A stretch of DNA of 64,000 nt from Cohnella caldifontis (GCF_029360585.1 NZ_JAQZSJ010000004.1:186001-250000); one strand, 5' to 3'; positions 18,090 to 27,518 are shown, counted from the first letter of the stretch. The notes: a model not told the origin generated them from the letters alone. A program made the numbers and translations.

Positions 18090-18926
18090 TCAGAAGTTGA
18101 AATTGTCGGGATCCGAGCCGAACCGGCGGTTCCGGTTCAAACCGTCCAGCGCACGCATGTCTTCGTCCGACAGCTCGAAGTCGAAAATGTCGGCGTTCTC
18201 GCGGATTCGGTGCTCGTTCGTCGACTTCGGGATCGTGACGACGCCGTGCTGCAAATCCCACCTGAGCACGACCTGCGCCGCGGTTTTCCCATGTTTCCCG
18301 GCCACCGCCTGAATGGCCGGAACGTCCAGATGACCCTGCATGAGCGGACTCCATGCTTCCAGCTGGATTCCGTTCCGTTCGCAAAATTCGCGAAGCGGCA
18401 CCTGCGATAACAGCGGATGGTACTCCACCTGGTTCACCATCGGCTTGATTTCGCAATGCTCCAACACGTCCGTCAAATGATGGATCTGGAAATTGCTCAC
18501 GCCGATGGCGCGGACGTACCCCTCTTTGTACAGCTTCTCGAGCGCCCGGTACGTCTCCAGATACTTGCCTTTCACCGGCCAATGCACGAGATACAGGTCG
18601 ACCGCGTCCAGCCCGAGCCTTCTGCGGCTGGCTTCGAACGCCTGCAGCGTGCTTTCGTACCCTTGGTCCGAGTTCCACACCTTCGTCGTCACGAACAGGT
18701 CGCCGCGGGCCGCGCCGCTGTCCTTGATCGCCCGTCCGACGCCCTCCTCGTTGCCGTAAGCTTTGGCCGTATCGATGCTGCGATAGCCGGTCTCGATGGC
18801 CGCCCGCACCGAACGCTCCACTTCTTCGCCTTCCTTCACTTTGAAAACGCCGAGCCCCAGCCGGGGCATCCGGACGCCATTGTGCAGCGTAACGGTATCG
18901 GTTAACCCCTTGATGTCCACCTTCAT
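18090..18926 (-). CDS. Aldo/keto reductase
   Basis: NADPH-dependent (beta/alpha)8-barrel reductase, 278 aa. The catalytic tetrad is visible: Asp and Tyr in 'SIDTAKAYGNEEGVG', Lys in 'FVTTKVWNSD' and His in 'LYLVHWPVKG'. The cofactor-binding end 'TIPKSTNEHRIRENADIFDF' is typical of the YtbE/YvgN subgroup. ATG 18926 overlaps the uxuA stop (ATGA), so the two are coupled. In this context it may reduce a keto-sugar or uronate intermediate, which is inference only. Confidence 0.92.
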   Translation of the reverse strand: MKVDIKGLTDTVTLHNGVRMPRLGLGVFKVKEGEEVERSVRAAIETGYRSIDTAKAYGNEEGVGRAIKDSGAARGDLFVTTKVWNSDQGYESTLQAFEASRRRLGLDAVDLYLVHWPVKGKYLETYRALEKLYKEGYVRAIGVSNFQIHHLTDVLEHCEIKPMVNQVEYHPLLSQVPLREFCERNGIQLEAWSPLMQGHLDVPAIQAVAGKHGKTAAQVVLRWDLQHGVVTIPKSTNEHRIRENADIFDFELSDEDMRALDGLNRNRRFGSDPDNFNF

Positions 18927-19915
18927 GCCCGCATTTCCTCCTTCGATTCGTTCGCCCGTTTCGTTTCCGCGGCCGCTTCCATGAGCCCTTTGATGTATCC
19001 GACGCCGAACAGCCGCCCGAGCAGCTCGTATCCGGGATTCGCGTTGTCTTCGCCTTCCATCGTCGGTACGTGATCCGGCCGGGCCGGGCCGTCGTAGCCG
19101 ACCTCGTAGTACGTCTTCATCGCTTCCAGCATGTTCGTTTGCCCGTCGTCGTGGAACGTCTCCTCGAAGCGGTCGGCCGTGCCGCGAACGTCCCGGAAGT
19201 GCACGAAAAACAGCTTGCCGCGGGCCGCGAAACGCCGGATGACCGAGGGAATGTCCTCCCCGGCCGCCGCCAGCGTTCCCTGGCAAAGCGTAATCCCGCT
19301 GTACTCGCTCGGCACGAGGTCGATCGCCCGCTCGAGCGCGTCGGCGCTTCGCAGAATACGCGCGACGCCGCGGATGGGCGAAATCGGCGGATCGTCCGGA
19401 TGGAGCGCCAGCCTTACCTTCGCACGCTCGGCGACAGGCACGATTCGCTCCAGGAAGTACCGCAAATTGTCCCACAGCCGTTCTTCCGTCACGACCCCCG
19501 CCTCCGTCAGAGGAGCGTCGATCATCAGCGAATGGTCGTAGCTGGAGACGAGGGCGCCGCCGCGCGTCCGGGTCGCCGTAGACGTCCGGAACCAGCCGAA
19601 TTGCGCCATGAAGTTATAGCACAGCACGGGGATGCCGACCGCCCCCATGTTCTCGATCAACCGCCCGAACGCCGCGATTTCCGCGTCCCTGCCCTCCGTT
19701 CCGAGCTTGATCCGGTTCGACGGAGGCATCGATTCGATGACCGTCAGCCGCAAGCCGAAATCCTCGAACCGCCGCTTCATGTGCAGCAGCGGTTCGAACG
19801 CCCAGGGCTCCTTCTCCTCCCAGGGCAGCGGGCCGACGGCGTGGCCGATGCCCATTTGCTTGGCCAGATGCCAGAGCCGCGACGGGCGCGACGGAAAAAA
19901 CTCAGCCAACTGCAT
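18923..19915 (-). CDS. uxuA: Mannonate dehydratase UxuA-like
   Basis: Predicted to dehydrate D-mannonate to 2-keto-3-deoxygluconate in hexuronate catabolism; 330 aa, slightly short for UxuA. Family motifs: 'LALHPDDPPISPIRGVARI', 'SGITLCQGTLA', 'FFVHFRDVRG' and 'FHDDGQTNM', which hold the His, Cys and Asp metal ligands. It is followed by a coupled aldo-keto reductase and preceded by a carbohydrate ABC transporter, pointing to uptake and breakdown of a sugar acid. Related acids cannot be excluded. Confidence 0.88.
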   Translation of the reverse strand: MQLAEFFPSRPSRLWHLAKQMGIGHAVGPLPWEEKEPWAFEPLLHMKRRFEDFGLRLTVIESMPPSNRIKLGTEGRDAEIAAFGRLIENMGAVGIPVLCYNFMAQFGWFRTSTATRTRGGALVSSYDHSLMIDAPLTEAGVVTEERLWDNLRYFLERIVPVAERAKVRLALHPDDPPISPIRGVARILRSADALERAIDLVPSEYSGITLCQGTLAAAGEDIPSVIRRFAARGKLFFVHFRDVRGTADRFEETFHDDGQTNMLEAMKTYYEVGYDGPARPDHVPTMEGEDNANPGYELLGRLFGVGYIKGLMEAAAETKRANESKEEMRA

Positions 19916-19950
19916 GCTGCGCCACCCCTTCCCTCAACCGGCGCTCCCGT

Positions 19951-21283
19951 TCACTTGTTTTTGGCGGCGATGTCCTGCCCCAGCTTGTTGATCTCGCCGT
20001 ACGTCTTCGATCGATTTCTGCCCGAACATGACGGCTTCCATCGTCGTTTTGTAGAAATCGACCCACTCCGTGAACCCGGGACCCGCCGGATAGAACGGCA
20101 TCGCCTTCTCCGACGCGACTTCCGCGAGCCGTTTGCTCAGCTTATCCTTCGCCGCGAGATTCGGTTCGAGCTCCTTGTAGATCGCCTCGTTGATCGGGAT
20201 GCCGCGGGTGAGGCCGAGCGTTTTGCCGCCTTCGGGATCCGTGATGAACCATTTGACGAACTTCTTCGCCTCTTCCTTGTGCTTGGAATTCGAGCTGACG
20301 CCGAGGAAAATCGTCGATTGCGCCCAGCCGCCGCCGGACGGGCCGTTCGGCACGTTCACGACGTCCACTTTGCCGGGCAGCAGGCTTTCCAGCGCCGCGA
20401 CGGAGCCGACGGTGCCGCCGCGCGTCATCACTTTGCCGGACGCCATCGGATCGGCTTGCGGATCGTTCTCCAGGAACGACAGCGACAGGTCGGGCGGCGG
20501 CAGCACTTTGTCTTTCCGCAGCGCGGAGAGCTCTTCGTGGAATTTCACGAACAGGTCATGGTCCAGGTTGAACGTTTTGCCGCCGTCGGACATGATCGGC
20601 CCTTTGCCCATCGAAGCCTGATACCACTGGAACCAGTCCCAGGCGTTCGCGGCGTCGCCGATCGGATATTGGTCTTCCGGCAGTTTCGCCTTCGCGTCCC
20701 GGGCCCACCGGAAATACTCCTCCCACGTCCAGCCCTGCTTCGGCAGCGGAATGCCCGCCGCTTCCAGCGCGGCTTTGTTGTAGGCCACGCCCTGCGCGTT
20801 GTGGCTGAGCGGAATGCCGTACAGCTTGCCGCCGATTTTGACGTTCTCCAGAATGTTGTCCGGCACGACGCCCGACAGGTCGATGTCCGACAGATCCTCC
20901 ATCACGCCGCGGGAGACGTAGTCCTGGATGTACGCCGCGTCCATCTGCAGCACGTCCGGCACCGTCTTGGAAGCGGCCAGCGTCGGCAGCTTCTGCCAGA
21001 ACGCGTCCCAAGCCATGTATTCCGGCTTGAACGTGACGCCCGGGTTTTGCTGCGAGTATATCTTCAGGGCGGCAAGCGTCGCCTGATGGCGCTCGTCCGG
21101 CCCCCACCAGGTAATGCCGAGCTCGACCGGGGACGAAGCCCCGCCCGAGCCGGAGCTCCCGCCGTCTGCCGGCGCCGGGCTCCCCTCGCTCTCTTTGCCG
21201 CCTCCTCCGCCGCCGCATGCCGCCAGTACGAGCAGCAGGGCCAGCGCCGGAAAACCCCATCCTTTGAACCGTTTGCGACTCAT
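19951..21283 (-). pseudogene. Carbohydrate ABC transporter substrate-binding lipoprotein, frameshifted near the C-terminus
   Basis: Extracellular sugar-binding lipoprotein (SBP family 1, about 443 aa if intact). The signal peptide ends in the lipobox 'LLLVLAAC' with Cys 21, then a Gly/Ser-rich linker; 'ELGITWWGPDERHQATLAAL' begins the domain. The frame from ATG 21283 is open but leaves the expected sequence at about 20001-20007, where one extra base moves the natural ending 'GEINKLGQDIAAKNK' plus stop (19951) into another frame. Read as is, translation runs to 19934 with a foreign 20-residue tail. Only the last helix is affected, so the protein may still work; a sequencing error is equally possible. 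Confidence 0.8.
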
Positions 21284-21318
21284 CGCTTTTTCCCCTTTCC
21301 GATTGGACGATTGGTGAT

Positions 21319-22149
21319 CTAGCCTTTCAAGCCGGTCGTGGCGATTCCTTCGACGAAATGCTTCTGCGCGAAAAAGAACAGGATGACGGACGGAACGACC
21401 GAGAGCAGCGACATGGCGAGCAGCTGGCCCCAGGCGATTTCGAATTGGTCGATGAACATCCGCAGCGCAAGGCCGACGGTAAACTTCTCGACGGAGCTTA
21501 AATACAGCACCTGCGCGAAAAAATCGTCCCAGCTCCAAATGAAGGTGAAAATCGCGACCGTCACGAGCGCGGGTTTGATCAGCGGCAGAATGATCCTCGC
21601 GAAAATGCCGTACACGGACGCGCCGTCGATTTTGGCCGCGTCGTCCAGATCCCGGGGCAGCCCGCGGATGAACTGGACGAGCAGGAAGATGAAGAAGGCG
21701 CCGCCTCCGAAATAATGCGGGAGAATGAGCGGGACGTAGCTGTCGACGTAGCCGAAACGGTTGTACAGGATGTATTGCGGCACGATCGTCACCTGGCCCG
21801 GCAGCATGAGCGTCAGCAGCATGATGGAGAACCAGAAGCCGCGCAGCGGGAAATGCAGCCTCGCGAAGCCGAAGGCGACCGCCGCCGCCGTGAACACGCC
21901 CCCGACCACGTTGGCGGCTTCCATGAGCAGCGTATTGGCGAAGAAATGACCGAACGTGTAATCCTTCGAAAACCGCCATCCGTCGGCGTAATTTTCCCAG
22001 TGCGGCGTGCTGGGCCAGAGCCTCGGAAGCTTGAGCTCGGTCACGTCCTTCAAGGAAGCCCCGAGCCACCACAGGATCGGATAGACCATGACCGCCGAGA
22101 ACGCGATCAGGAACAGGTGGGGGAGCCAGCGCGAACGGAAAATCGTCAT
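21319..22149 (-). CDS. Carbohydrate ABC transporter permease (MalG type)
   Basis: Inner-membrane subunit, 276 aa, with about six membrane helices. The EAA loop 'DLDDAAKIDGASVYGIFARIILPLIKPAL' is seen in the second half, which couples to the ATPase. It overlaps the upstream permease gene by ATGA. No ATPase gene lies in the cluster, as usual for CUT1 systems that share an MsmX-type ATPase. The substrate is probably a sugar or sugar acid fed to the UxuA branch. Confidence 0.93.
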   Translation of the reverse strand: MTIFRSRWLPHLFLIAFSAVMVYPILWWLGASLKDVTELKLPRLWPSTPHWENYADGWRFSKDYTFGHFFANTLLMEAANVVGGVFTAAAVAFGFARLHFPLRGFWFSIMLLTLMLPGQVTIVPQYILYNRFGYVDSYVPLILPHYFGGGAFFIFLLVQFIRGLPRDLDDAAKIDGASVYGIFARIILPLIKPALVTVAIFTFIWSWDDFFAQVLYLSSVEKFTVGLALRMFIDQFEIAWGQLLAMSLLSVVPSVILFFFAQKHFVEGIATTGLKG

Positions 22150-23099
22150 TTCGCTCCCCTCCCGTCCGACTCATAGAACACCCAATAGCGGGATCCCAGG
22201 AAATTCAATGCCGTCAGCACGGCGACGATGGCGAGCAGCACCCAGGCCAGCGCGGACGCGTAACCCATCTGGAAATGCTTGAACGCTTTTTCGTAGAGAA
22301 ACACGGCGTAGACGTAAGTGGATTGCATCGGGCCCCCGCGGGGCGTGATGACGAACGAGGCGGTGAACATTTGGAAGGAACCGATGATGCCGAGCACGAG
22401 GTTGAAGAATAGGACGGGCGACAGCATCGGCAGCGTGATGTGGTAAAACCGGCGAATCGGACGGGCTCCGTCCACGGAGGCGGACTCGTAGAGCTCCTGC
22501 GGGATTTGCTTGAGTCCGGCCAGGAAAATGACCATCGTCGAGCCGAACTGCCACGTATTCAGCAGGACGAGGGTGCCCAGGGCCGTATCCGGATTCGAGA
22601 TCCAGCCCGTTCCTTCGATTCCGAACCAGGCGAGCACGTGGTTGACGTAGCCGTCCTTGCCGAACATGTTCCGCCACAGCGCGGCGACGGCGACGCTGCC
22701 TCCGATCAGCGACGGAAAATAGACGGCGGTGCGGTAGAAGCTCATGCCGCGCAAATTCCGGTTCAACAGCATCGCCACGAGCAGCGAGAACAGCAGCTTG
22801 AGCGGCACCGAGTAGAGCACGAACGCGACCGTAACGCTTAGCGATTTCTTGAACGTCGGGTCTCCGCCGAATATTTTGGCGTAATTGGCGCCTCCCGACC
22901 AGACCGGCTGGCTCAGCAGCGAGTAGTCGGTGAACGACAGGTAGAACGACTGCCCGATCGGCCAGAGCGTCAGCAGCAGAAACCCGACCAGCCACGGCGA
23001 AATGAAGACGTAACCCGTCCAGTCGTAGCGGCGGACGGAACGGGCGAACCGAGATCGCGCGGGCGGCGCGGCGGATCCAGCAATCGTGCGGTGGGTCAC
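22146..23099 (-). CDS. Carbohydrate ABC transporter permease (MalF type)
   Basis: A 317-aa inner-membrane permease with six predicted helices, starting at 'YVFISPWLVGFLLLTLWPIG', the usual first helix of Firmicute MalF-like permeases. The EAA motif is 'ELYESASVDGARPIRRFYHITLPML'. It is the first gene of the minus operon: permease, permease, binding protein, uxuA, reductase. In most such operons the binding protein comes first, so its third place here is a small oddity. The ATG at 23099 follows AAAGGGGGAG. Confidence 0.93.
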   Translation of the reverse strand: MTHRTIAGSAAPPARSRFARSVRRYDWTGYVFISPWLVGFLLLTLWPIGQSFYLSFTDYSLLSQPVWSGGANYAKIFGGDPTFKKSLSVTVAFVLYSVPLKLLFSLLVAMLLNRNLRGMSFYRTAVYFPSLIGGSVAVAALWRNMFGKDGYVNHVLAWFGIEGTGWISNPDTALGTLVLLNTWQFGSTMVIFLAGLKQIPQELYESASVDGARPIRRFYHITLPMLSPVLFFNLVLGIIGSFQMFTASFVITPRGGPMQSTYVYAVFLYEKAFKHFQMGYASALAWVLLAIVAVLTALNFLGSRYWVFYESDGRGAK

Positions 23100-23198
23100 A
23101 AACGATTCTCCCCCTTTCTATTCGCGGTTTGTTGCGCCGAATCTGGATGATTTTTACACAAATACCGTAACATGAAGCGCTTACGGATTTTAGGCGGG

Positions 23199-23254
23199 AA
23201 ATTTATGATTTTGTTTGTTTTTTTCTCGAATAAATCAAACAAAATCGTAAATTT
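23199..23254. promoter_or_regulatory. Large inverted repeat in the divergent promoter region
   Basis: Arms of 19 bp (23199-23217 and 23236-23254) pair at 18 of 19 positions, centred on an 18-bp spacer; each arm contains GATTTTGTTTG or its complement. It lies between the divergent transporter and dehydrogenase operons, where a shared regulator could act on both. The GntR or AraC protein encoded at 27519-29424 is a candidate binder. Confidence 0.75.
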
Positions 23255-23336
23255 ACGTCGTCGCGGCCCCCGTCGGGCTTCCCGTATCATGAAGACAGCG
23301 TAATCGCGAAACGGGCCAGGAGGGGAGGATCGAACC

Positions 23337-24143
23337 GTGAGGCTGCAAAACAAGGTGGTGCTGATCGCGGAAGCCGACAGTCCGAGCGGCAAAGCGCTGC
23401 TCGTCCGGCTGGCCGCGGAGGGAGCGTCCTTCGTCTTGAACAGCGCTTCCGGCGGCTTGGAACTAACGGCCGAATTGGAACAGGCTCGACGGATGGGGGC
23501 GCAGACGCTCGTCGTGAACGCCGCGTTGTGGCGAAGCGGCGACGTCGCGCGGCTGCTGGAAGAATCGTCGCGAAGCGTCGGCCCCGTCGACGTCCTGATC
23601 CATAACTGCAACCGCGTGCTGCCGATCGGCGTGGAGGACGGCGAAGAGGAACGTTTCCTGGAGGTCATGAACGCGAACGCGAAGAGCGCCTTCGTCAGCG
23701 CGAAGGCGGTCGGCCGTCAGATGGCGGAGACCGGCCGGGCGGGACGCATCGTCTTCGTGAACTCCATCCACGCCGAGAAGCCGACGGGCTCTTCGTTCGC
23801 CTACAGCGCCTCCAAGGGCGCGGTCAAAATGCTCGCCCGCGAAGCGTCCGTCGTGCTGGGCCGCCAAGGCATCGGCGTCTATTCGATCGAGCTCGGACCG
23901 ATGGAAGGAGACGACGCGAAATTCCGCAGCGAGCTTTCGGACTTGTACGAGTCGTACCGGTACAAAGTGCCCGGCGGCGAACTGGGCACGTACGGGGAAT
24001 TGGCGGAGCTCGTCCTGTTTCTCTGCGGCGATGGGGCGCGGTACCTGAACGGCGCGGACATCCGCATGGACGGCGGGTTCCTGCTGCATTACCTCGATTT
24101 CAAAATGAAGCTGCCGCCGGAGACGGGAGGGGATCGGCCGTGA
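23337..24143 (+). CDS. SDR family oxidoreductase with atypical cofactor loop
   Basis: A 268-aa short-chain dehydrogenase/reductase-like protein. The active-site YxxxK is present in 'SFAYSASKGAVKML', with the upstream Ser in 'RIVFVNSIHAEKP'. The N-terminal glycine motif, normally TGxxxGxG, reads 'IAEADSPSGKALL', so nucleotide binding may be altered. The GTG start at 23337 follows GGAGGGGAGG. It overlaps the next SDR gene by GTGA. The two SDRs are probably paralogues acting on the same pathway. Confidence 0.85.
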   Translation: MRLQNKVVLIAEADSPSGKALLVRLAAEGASFVLNSASGGLELTAELEQARRMGAQTLVVNAALWRSGDVARLLEESSRSVGPVDVLIHNCNRVLPIGVEDGEEERFLEVMNANAKSAFVSAKAVGRQMAETGRAGRIVFVNSIHAEKPTGSSFAYSASKGAVKMLAREASVVLGRQGIGVYSIELGPMEGDDAKFRSELSDLYESYRYKVPGGELGTYGELAELVLFLCGDGARYLNGADIRMDGGFLLHYLDFKMKLPPETGGDRP

Positions 24144-24922
24144 GCTTGCAAGGGAAAATCGCCGTCGTGACCGGCGCCGGCACGGGCATCGGCCAAGGCG
24201 TTGCCGTCGAGCTGGCCCGGCGCGGCGCCAAAGTGGCCGTCTCCTACCGCTCGAGCGAAGCGGGCGCCTTGGAGACGCTGCGCCGCATCGAGGCGCTGGG
24301 CGGCGAAGGGATGACCGTCCGGGCCGACGCCGCGAGCCGGGCGGATCTGTTCGCGATGGCGGATTTCGTCGCACGGCGGTTCGGCGGCATCGACATCCTC
24401 GTCAATAACGCCGCCTTGCAGCTGAACGACAATTTCGATCACGACGACGACGCGTACGACCGCATCATGAACACGAACCTGAAAGGTTATTGGCAGGGCA
24501 TGCAAGCCGTCCTCCCTTACATGAAAGCGAAAGGCTCGGGAAGGATCATCTGCATCTCTTCCGTACACGCCAAACGCCCGACCGATTTCGATGCCGTCTA
24601 CGCGATGTCGAAGGGCGCCATCAAGATGCTCGTCCGCGAGAGCGCGATCGAGCTCGCCCGGTACGGCGTCACGGTGAACGCGATCGAGCCGGGCGCCGTG
24701 GAGGTCGAGAGATTGACCTGGGCGATCGCCAAGCCGTTCGTCCCGCCCGAATACGCGGAACGGGCGAAACGTTCGAACCGCGACCCCCTGCGCAAATTCC
24801 CGCTGGGCCGGCGGGGTTTGCCTACGGACGTCGCCAGCCTGGCCTGCTATATCGCCTCCGACGAATCGGCGTTCCTGACCGGTTCGGCGATCCGCCTGGA
24901 CGGCGGCAGCATGCTGTTGTAG
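24140..24922 (+). CDS. SDR family oxidoreductase (glucose/gluconate dehydrogenase-like)
   Basis: A 260-aa classical SDR. Cofactor loop 'VVTGAGTGIGQGVAVELARR', the 'DILVNNAALQ' motif, active-site Ser in 'IICISSVHAKRP', and 'YAMSKGAIKML' with the catalytic Tyr and Lys. The ending 'FLTGSAIRLDGGSMLL' is usual for sugar or polyol dehydrogenases. It starts at GTG 24140, coupled to the preceding SDR gene. Operon context suggests oxidation or reduction of a sugar acid. Confidence 0.92.
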   Translation: MSLQGKIAVVTGAGTGIGQGVAVELARRGAKVAVSYRSSEAGALETLRRIEALGGEGMTVRADAASRADLFAMADFVARRFGGIDILVNNAALQLNDNFDHDDDAYDRIMNTNLKGYWQGMQAVLPYMKAKGSGRIICISSVHAKRPTDFDAVYAMSKGAIKMLVRESAIELARYGVTVNAIEPGAVEVERLTWAIAKPFVPPEYAERAKRSNRDPLRKFPLGRRGLPTDVASLACYIASDESAFLTGSAIRLDGGSMLL

Positions 24923-24989
24923 AACCGCAATCCGTAAAATCAGCGGGAGATTGGCGCCAGTCCGATTCCCGATCAGAGGAGAATGGAAG

Positions 24990-26384
24990 ATGGTCATGCC
25001 CACACCGGAAACGTATGAAAACGCGCTCTCCCATGTCCGCACGTTTTCCAGCCCATCCGAGCTGAGGATCACCGATATCCGGTTCGCGGACATCGCGGGC
25101 GCGCCGATGCATTGCAGCCTGGTGAAGGTGTACACGAACCAGGGGCTCGTCGGCTTCGGCGAGGTGCGCGACGGCGCGGACAAAGCCTACGCCCTGCTGC
25201 TCAAGAGCCGGCTGCTCGGCGAGAACCCGTGCCAGATCGACAAGCTGTTCCGCCGCATCAAGCAGTTCGGCGGCCATGCCCGCCAGGGCGGCGGCGTCAG
25301 CGGCATCGAGGTCGCGCTCTGGGATTTGGCCGGCAAAGCGTACGGCGTCCCGGTCTATCAGATGCTGGGCGGCAAATTCCGCGACCGCATCCGGATGTAC
25401 TGCGACACCGACGTGTCGGGCAAGGACACGGGCACCCGCATGGGACACGCCTTGAAGGAACGGATGGAGAAAGGCTACACCTTCCTGAAAATGGACCTCG
25501 GCATCCAGCAGCTCCTGCACGAGCCCGGAGCGCTCAGCGCCCCGCTCGGCTTCCTGGAGGAGATGGCGGAACGGTCCAAAGCCTGGTACGAAAGCCGGCG
25601 CAACGGCGCGTTGTCCGACTTGGAGCGAAGAACCCTGCGCAGCCGGCATTACGACATTTTCAACATCGCCCACCCGTTCACGGGCATCCACGTGACGGAC
25701 AAAGGCCTCGATCTGCTGGAGCAGTACGTCGCGGAGGTGCGCGCCGTCATCGGTCCCGAGGTGCCGCTGGCGATCGACCATTTCGGCCATATCGGCCTCG
25801 AGGACTGCATCAAGCTCGGCAGGCGGATCGACAAGTACCATCTCGCTTGGATGGAAGACATGATCCCCTGGCAGTACACGGAGCAATACGCCCGCCTCTC
25901 GCGCGCGGTGACGACGCCGATCTGCACGGGCGAAGACATCTATTTGAAGGAAAATTTCCGGCCCCTGCTCGAAGCGGGCGGCGTCTCGGTCATCCATCCG
26001 GACGTGCTGACGGCGGGCGGCATCCTGGAAACGAAGAAAATCGGGGACATGGCGCAGGAATACGGCGTCGCGATGGCGATCCACATGGCGGAAAGCCCGA
26101 TCGGCTGCCTCGCCGCCGTGCATGCCGCGGCCGCGACGGAAAACTTCCTCGCGCTCGAATACCACTCCGTCGACATCGAATGGTGGGATGACATGATCGT
26201 GGGCAAGCTGCCGAAGCCGCTCGTCGAGAACGGCTTCATCACGGTGCCGGACGCCCCGGGGCTGGGCATCGAGGAACTGAACGACGAGGTGATCGCCCGT
26301 CACCTGCACCCGGATATTCCCGGTTTATGGGAGCCGACGGACGATTGGAACGATTACTGGAGCAACGACCGCTTGTGGAGCTGA
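24990..26384 (+). CDS. Enolase-superfamily dehydratase (mandelate racemase/MLE type)
   Basis: A 464-aa enzyme of the enolase superfamily. Domain order: capping domain ('ITDIRFADIAGAPMHCSLVKVYTNQG'), then a barrel with 'FLKMDLG' (Lys base region), metal-ligand region 'VPLAIDHFGH', 'MEDMIPW' and 'TGEDIY', and a His-containing 'MAIHMAESPIG'. These fit the sugar-acid dehydratase branch. ATG 24990 is chosen for AGGAG 8 bases upstream. The neighbours, two SDRs and an RraA-like protein, point to catabolism of an aldonic or uronic acid; the exact substrate is not readable. Confidence 0.87.
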   Translation: MVMPTPETYENALSHVRTFSSPSELRITDIRFADIAGAPMHCSLVKVYTNQGLVGFGEVRDGADKAYALLLKSRLLGENPCQIDKLFRRIKQFGGHARQGGGVSGIEVALWDLAGKAYGVPVYQMLGGKFRDRIRMYCDTDVSGKDTGTRMGHALKERMEKGYTFLKMDLGIQQLLHEPGALSAPLGFLEEMAERSKAWYESRRNGALSDLERRTLRSRHYDIFNIAHPFTGIHVTDKGLDLLEQYVAEVRAVIGPEVPLAIDHFGHIGLEDCIKLGRRIDKYHLAWMEDMIPWQYTEQYARLSRAVTTPICTGEDIYLKENFRPLLEAGGVSVIHPDVLTAGGILETKKIGDMAQEYGVAMAIHMAESPIGCLAAVHAAAATENFLALEYHSVDIEWWDDMIVGKLPKPLVENGFITVPDAPGLGIEELNDEVIARHLHPDIPGLWEPTDDWNDYWSNDRLWS

Positions 26385-26424
26385 CGCTTATCGGCACGAT
26401 CAGGATCGGAGGAGGACGGTAAAC

Positions 26425-27336
26425 GTGAAATTCGATAACGCGGAAGACATCGCGCAGCTGACGCCGCTGTGGGAAGGCGAGCGGTTCCCGAACGGCAGGC
26501 CGAAGGTGCCGGAAGACGTTCTGCGCCGCATGCGGCGGATTACGCTGGAGGAAGCCTGGGGACCGCTCTGGAACCGGGGATACGCGAACCAATTCGAAGG
26601 CGACTTCAAAATCGCGTTCCCGGGCAAGGTGACGGTCGGTCGGGCCGTCACCGCGGTCATGGTGCCCCAGCGTCCGGACCTGCACGAGACGCTGCTGAAG
26701 TACGGCCACGAGCAGGAAGGCCGAAGAGGCTTCTTCAACCAGTGGGTGATCGATTCGCTCGGCGAGGACGACGTCGTCGTGGTCGACATGTACGACAAAA
26801 TTTATCAGGGCACTTACGTCGGCGGCAACCTCTCCACCGCCATCGCCACCCGCACGAAGAGAGGCGGCGCCGTCATCTGGGGCGGCGTGCGGGACCTGCA
26901 GCAGATCGTGGAGATCGAGGGCATCAACGTGTTTTACCGCGGCAGCGACCCGACGGCGATCGCGGACTGCACGATGGTCGGCATGAACGTGCCCGCCCGC
27001 ATCGGCCGGGCCGTCTGCCTGCCGGGGGACGTCGTGCTCGCCACGCCGTCGGGCGTCATCTTCGTCCCGCCGCACCTGGCCGAGCTGACCGTCGTGAACG
27101 CCGAGAAGTCGCAGGTGCGCGACGTTTTCGGGTTTATCCGGCTGAAGGAAGGCGTCTACACGACCGCGCAAATCGACGCTCCATGGACGGTGCCGCTGTG
27201 GCAGGATTTCCTGGACTGGTTCGGCAGCTCGCCCGAAGCGGCCGACTACCGCCACCTGACGTGGGACCGCGAATGGGAGGAAGCCCGCCGGGCGGACGCG
27301 GACCCGGACGGGCCGGGCGGCAGCGTGCGGCTGTAA
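26425..27336 (+). CDS. RraA family protein (aldolase/demethylmenaquinone methyltransferase-like)
   Basis: A 303-aa member of the RraA-like family. The core motifs 'VVVDMYDKIYQGTYVGGNLSTAIATR' and 'GGAVIWGGVRDLQQI' (the GG.RD signature) and 'PGDVVLATPSGVIFVPPHLAE' are present. In catabolic operons such proteins act as 4-hydroxy-4-methyl-2-oxoglutarate-type aldolases or on keto-acid sugars. It is the last gene of the plus operon, before a strong hairpin. The N-terminal 60 residues and the Asp/Glu-rich C-terminal tail are extensions relative to bare RraA. Confidence 0.87.
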   Translation: MKFDNAEDIAQLTPLWEGERFPNGRPKVPEDVLRRMRRITLEEAWGPLWNRGYANQFEGDFKIAFPGKVTVGRAVTAVMVPQRPDLHETLLKYGHEQEGRRGFFNQWVIDSLGEDDVVVVDMYDKIYQGTYVGGNLSTAIATRTKRGGAVIWGGVRDLQQIVEIEGINVFYRGSDPTAIADCTMVGMNVPARIGRAVCLPGDVVLATPSGVIFVPPHLAELTVVNAEKSQVRDVFGFIRLKEGVYTTAQIDAPWTVPLWQDFLDWFGSSPEAADYRHLTWDREWEEARRADADPDGPGGSVRL

Positions 27337-27362
27337 GGGTTCTCGGCGAAGGAGAAGGCAAA

Positions 27363-27392
27363 GGCACCCGATCCCGGATGGGATCGGGTGCC
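27363..27392 (+). terminator. Hairpin after the RraA-like gene
   Basis: Perfect 13-bp stem (GGCACCCGATCCC / GGGATCGGGTGCC) with a 4-base loop. The following CTGTTGT is only partly T-rich, but placement just after the stop suggests a terminator for the plus operon. Confidence 0.75.
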
Positions 27393-27518
27393 CTGTTGTA
27401 AGGGGACTCTTTGATGCCATCCTCTATTTGCCGGGTAAAGTCGAGGATCTCGGCCGTTTAGATGATGTCATCTTCTATCCGCGGCATTCCTCCGGGGGCC
27501 TCGTATTCGGCGCGGAGG

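Noticed and set aside
23170..23185. CcpA cre site (atgaagcgcttacg)
   Set aside because: Only the AGCGCT centre fits; the flanking TGAA/TTCA arms do not match.
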